Shown here piece by piece: positions 6,805 through 7,245 of a DNA stretch of 7,245 nucleotides (within the stretch, counting starts at the first letter, position 1; each line of letters begins with the position of its first letter). Below the pieces are notes generated by a model. That model worked only from the letters and a program-made list of their open reading frames with translations. It was not told the origin of the DNA and ran no database searches. Source of the stretch: Flavipsychrobacter sp. (lineage in GTDB: Bacteria > Bacteroidota > Bacteroidia > Chitinophagales > Chitinophagaceae); assembly GCA_021156265.1 (NCBI GenBank), contig JAJNBR010000270.1, positions 1-7,245 of the forward strand, given 5' to 3'. Position numbers and translations under genes: made by a program.

Positions 6805-7245
6805 TGTACATAGGTTTGGTTGAACAATAAGTTTTGTTGCAGTAACGGGCAGTAAGTTTCAATGTAACCATCAGGGAAACCTACCTTGATAGTGTAGGTG
6901 TAACTGCCCATATCCTGTGGCTCACCTTTCCAGGCACCATCCCAGCCGCGGTTGTCGTTGGCCATGAATACTTCCTGGCCCCAGCGGTTGAATACCCTGA
7001 ACTCGATTACCCTCTGGAAAGTCAGGTTGGCTACCTTAAACATATCATTCTTGCCATCGTTGTTCGGGCTGAAACCTGTGGGAACGAACAGGTTGTCGCG
7101 GTAGTCGATGTCTACTTTCACAGTATCGAACGCGCGGCAGCCATTTGCACCAATACCACCTGCTATGTAAGTAGTAGGCTCAGTTGGGGTAGCTATCGGG
7201 TACGAAGTGTTCGCATTGTTCAGAGAACCTACGGGGCTCCAGTTG
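6801..7245 (-). CDS. Paralogous type-B T9SS protein, C-terminal part with altered tail (5' end outside window)
   Basis: The frame is open from the right edge of the window (first full codon 7244-7242) to TGA at 6803-6801, giving 147 visible residues. The GTG at 7121 is an internal Val, not a start. The visible part begins NWSPVGSLNN, a PKD/Ig-like unit whose visible 40 residues up to AFDT equal residues 946-985 of the downstream protein, followed by a gliding motility-associated C-terminal domain (FVPTGFSPNNDGKNDMF, VFNRWGQEVF, WDGAWKGEP). The two proteins agree until GYIETY, where this one continues CPLLQQNLLFNQTYVQ in place of the canonical end RGNTTLIR. The last strand of the sorting domain is therefore replaced, which could weaken T9SS recognition (inference). 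The stop overlaps the ATG of the downstream paralogue by four bases. Most of the gene lies beyond the window, so total length and other domains are unknown. Confidence 0.85.
   Translation of the reverse strand, partial: NWSPVGSLNNANTSYPIATPTEPTTYIAGGIGANGCRAFDTVKVDIDYRDNLFVPTGFSPNNDGKNDMFKVANLTFQRVIEFRVFNRWGQEVFMANDNRGWDGAWKGEPQDMGSYTYTIKVGFPDGYIETYCPLLQQNLLFNQTYVQ
6856..7245 (-). repeat. Direct repeat copy 2 (3' part of the upstream T9SS gene)
   Basis: Partner of 3581-3970 in the same orientation. It encodes the PKD-like unit and sorting domain of the upstream paralogue and runs off the window edge while still fully identical to copy 1. The near-identity over codons that also differ silently elsewhere suggests tandem gene duplication followed by patchwise gene conversion. 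Confidence 0.93.

Noticed and set aside
7119..7121. GTG as the start of the right-edge minus-strand gene
   Set aside because: The frame stays open to the window edge and its upstream translation matches the paralogue residue for residue, so this GTG is an internal Val.

Overview
The window reads as chromosomal DNA from a member of the Bacteroidota, most likely a Chitinophagaceae-like lineage. The grounds are a pair of type-B type IX secretion (T9SS) proteins with the 'gliding motility-associated C-terminal domain', start sites without Shine-Dalgarno sequences, one good match to the Bacteroidota -7 promoter box (TAnnTTTG), and protein styles typical of that phylum. The species cannot be named from this sequence.

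Left half, plus strand. (1) The 3' part of a gene for a copper type II monooxygenase-like protein (1-966) keeps both copper-site signatures. (2) 64 bases later comes a secreted thioredoxin/peroxiredoxin-like protein with a CNTC motif (1031-1630), ended by a strong intrinsic terminator at 1648-1674. (3) A very close promoter then drives miaE, the diiron tRNA hydroxylase (1699-2301). (4) After a 100-base gap lies a secreted papain-fold peptidase of the bleomycin hydrolase/PepC type (2402-3478).

A terminator with an A-run on one side and a T-run on the other (3496-3527) separates these genes from the right half and can serve both strands.

Right half, minus strand. A 1084-residue extracellular multidomain protein (3550-6804) ends in a canonical type-B T9SS sorting domain. 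Its start overlaps by four bases (ATGA) the stop of an upstream paralogue that is cut by the window edge (6801-7245). The 3' parts of the two genes form a direct repeat about 3.3 kb apart, roughly 91% identical over 390 bases and exactly identical over the last 96 bases visible. The upstream paralogue has lost the usual end of the sorting domain and carries an unrelated 16-residue tail, apparently read from what looks like the leader of the downstream gene.

The first two genes plausibly act together outside the cytoplasm (copper oxidation and thiol chemistry). miaE is an independent tRNA-modification gene, the peptidase probably works in the periplasm or outside, and the two T9SS proteins are probably surface or secreted adhesin-like products. 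I see no RNA gene, CRISPR array, transposase or phage gene. Every gap between genes is 100 bases or shorter.
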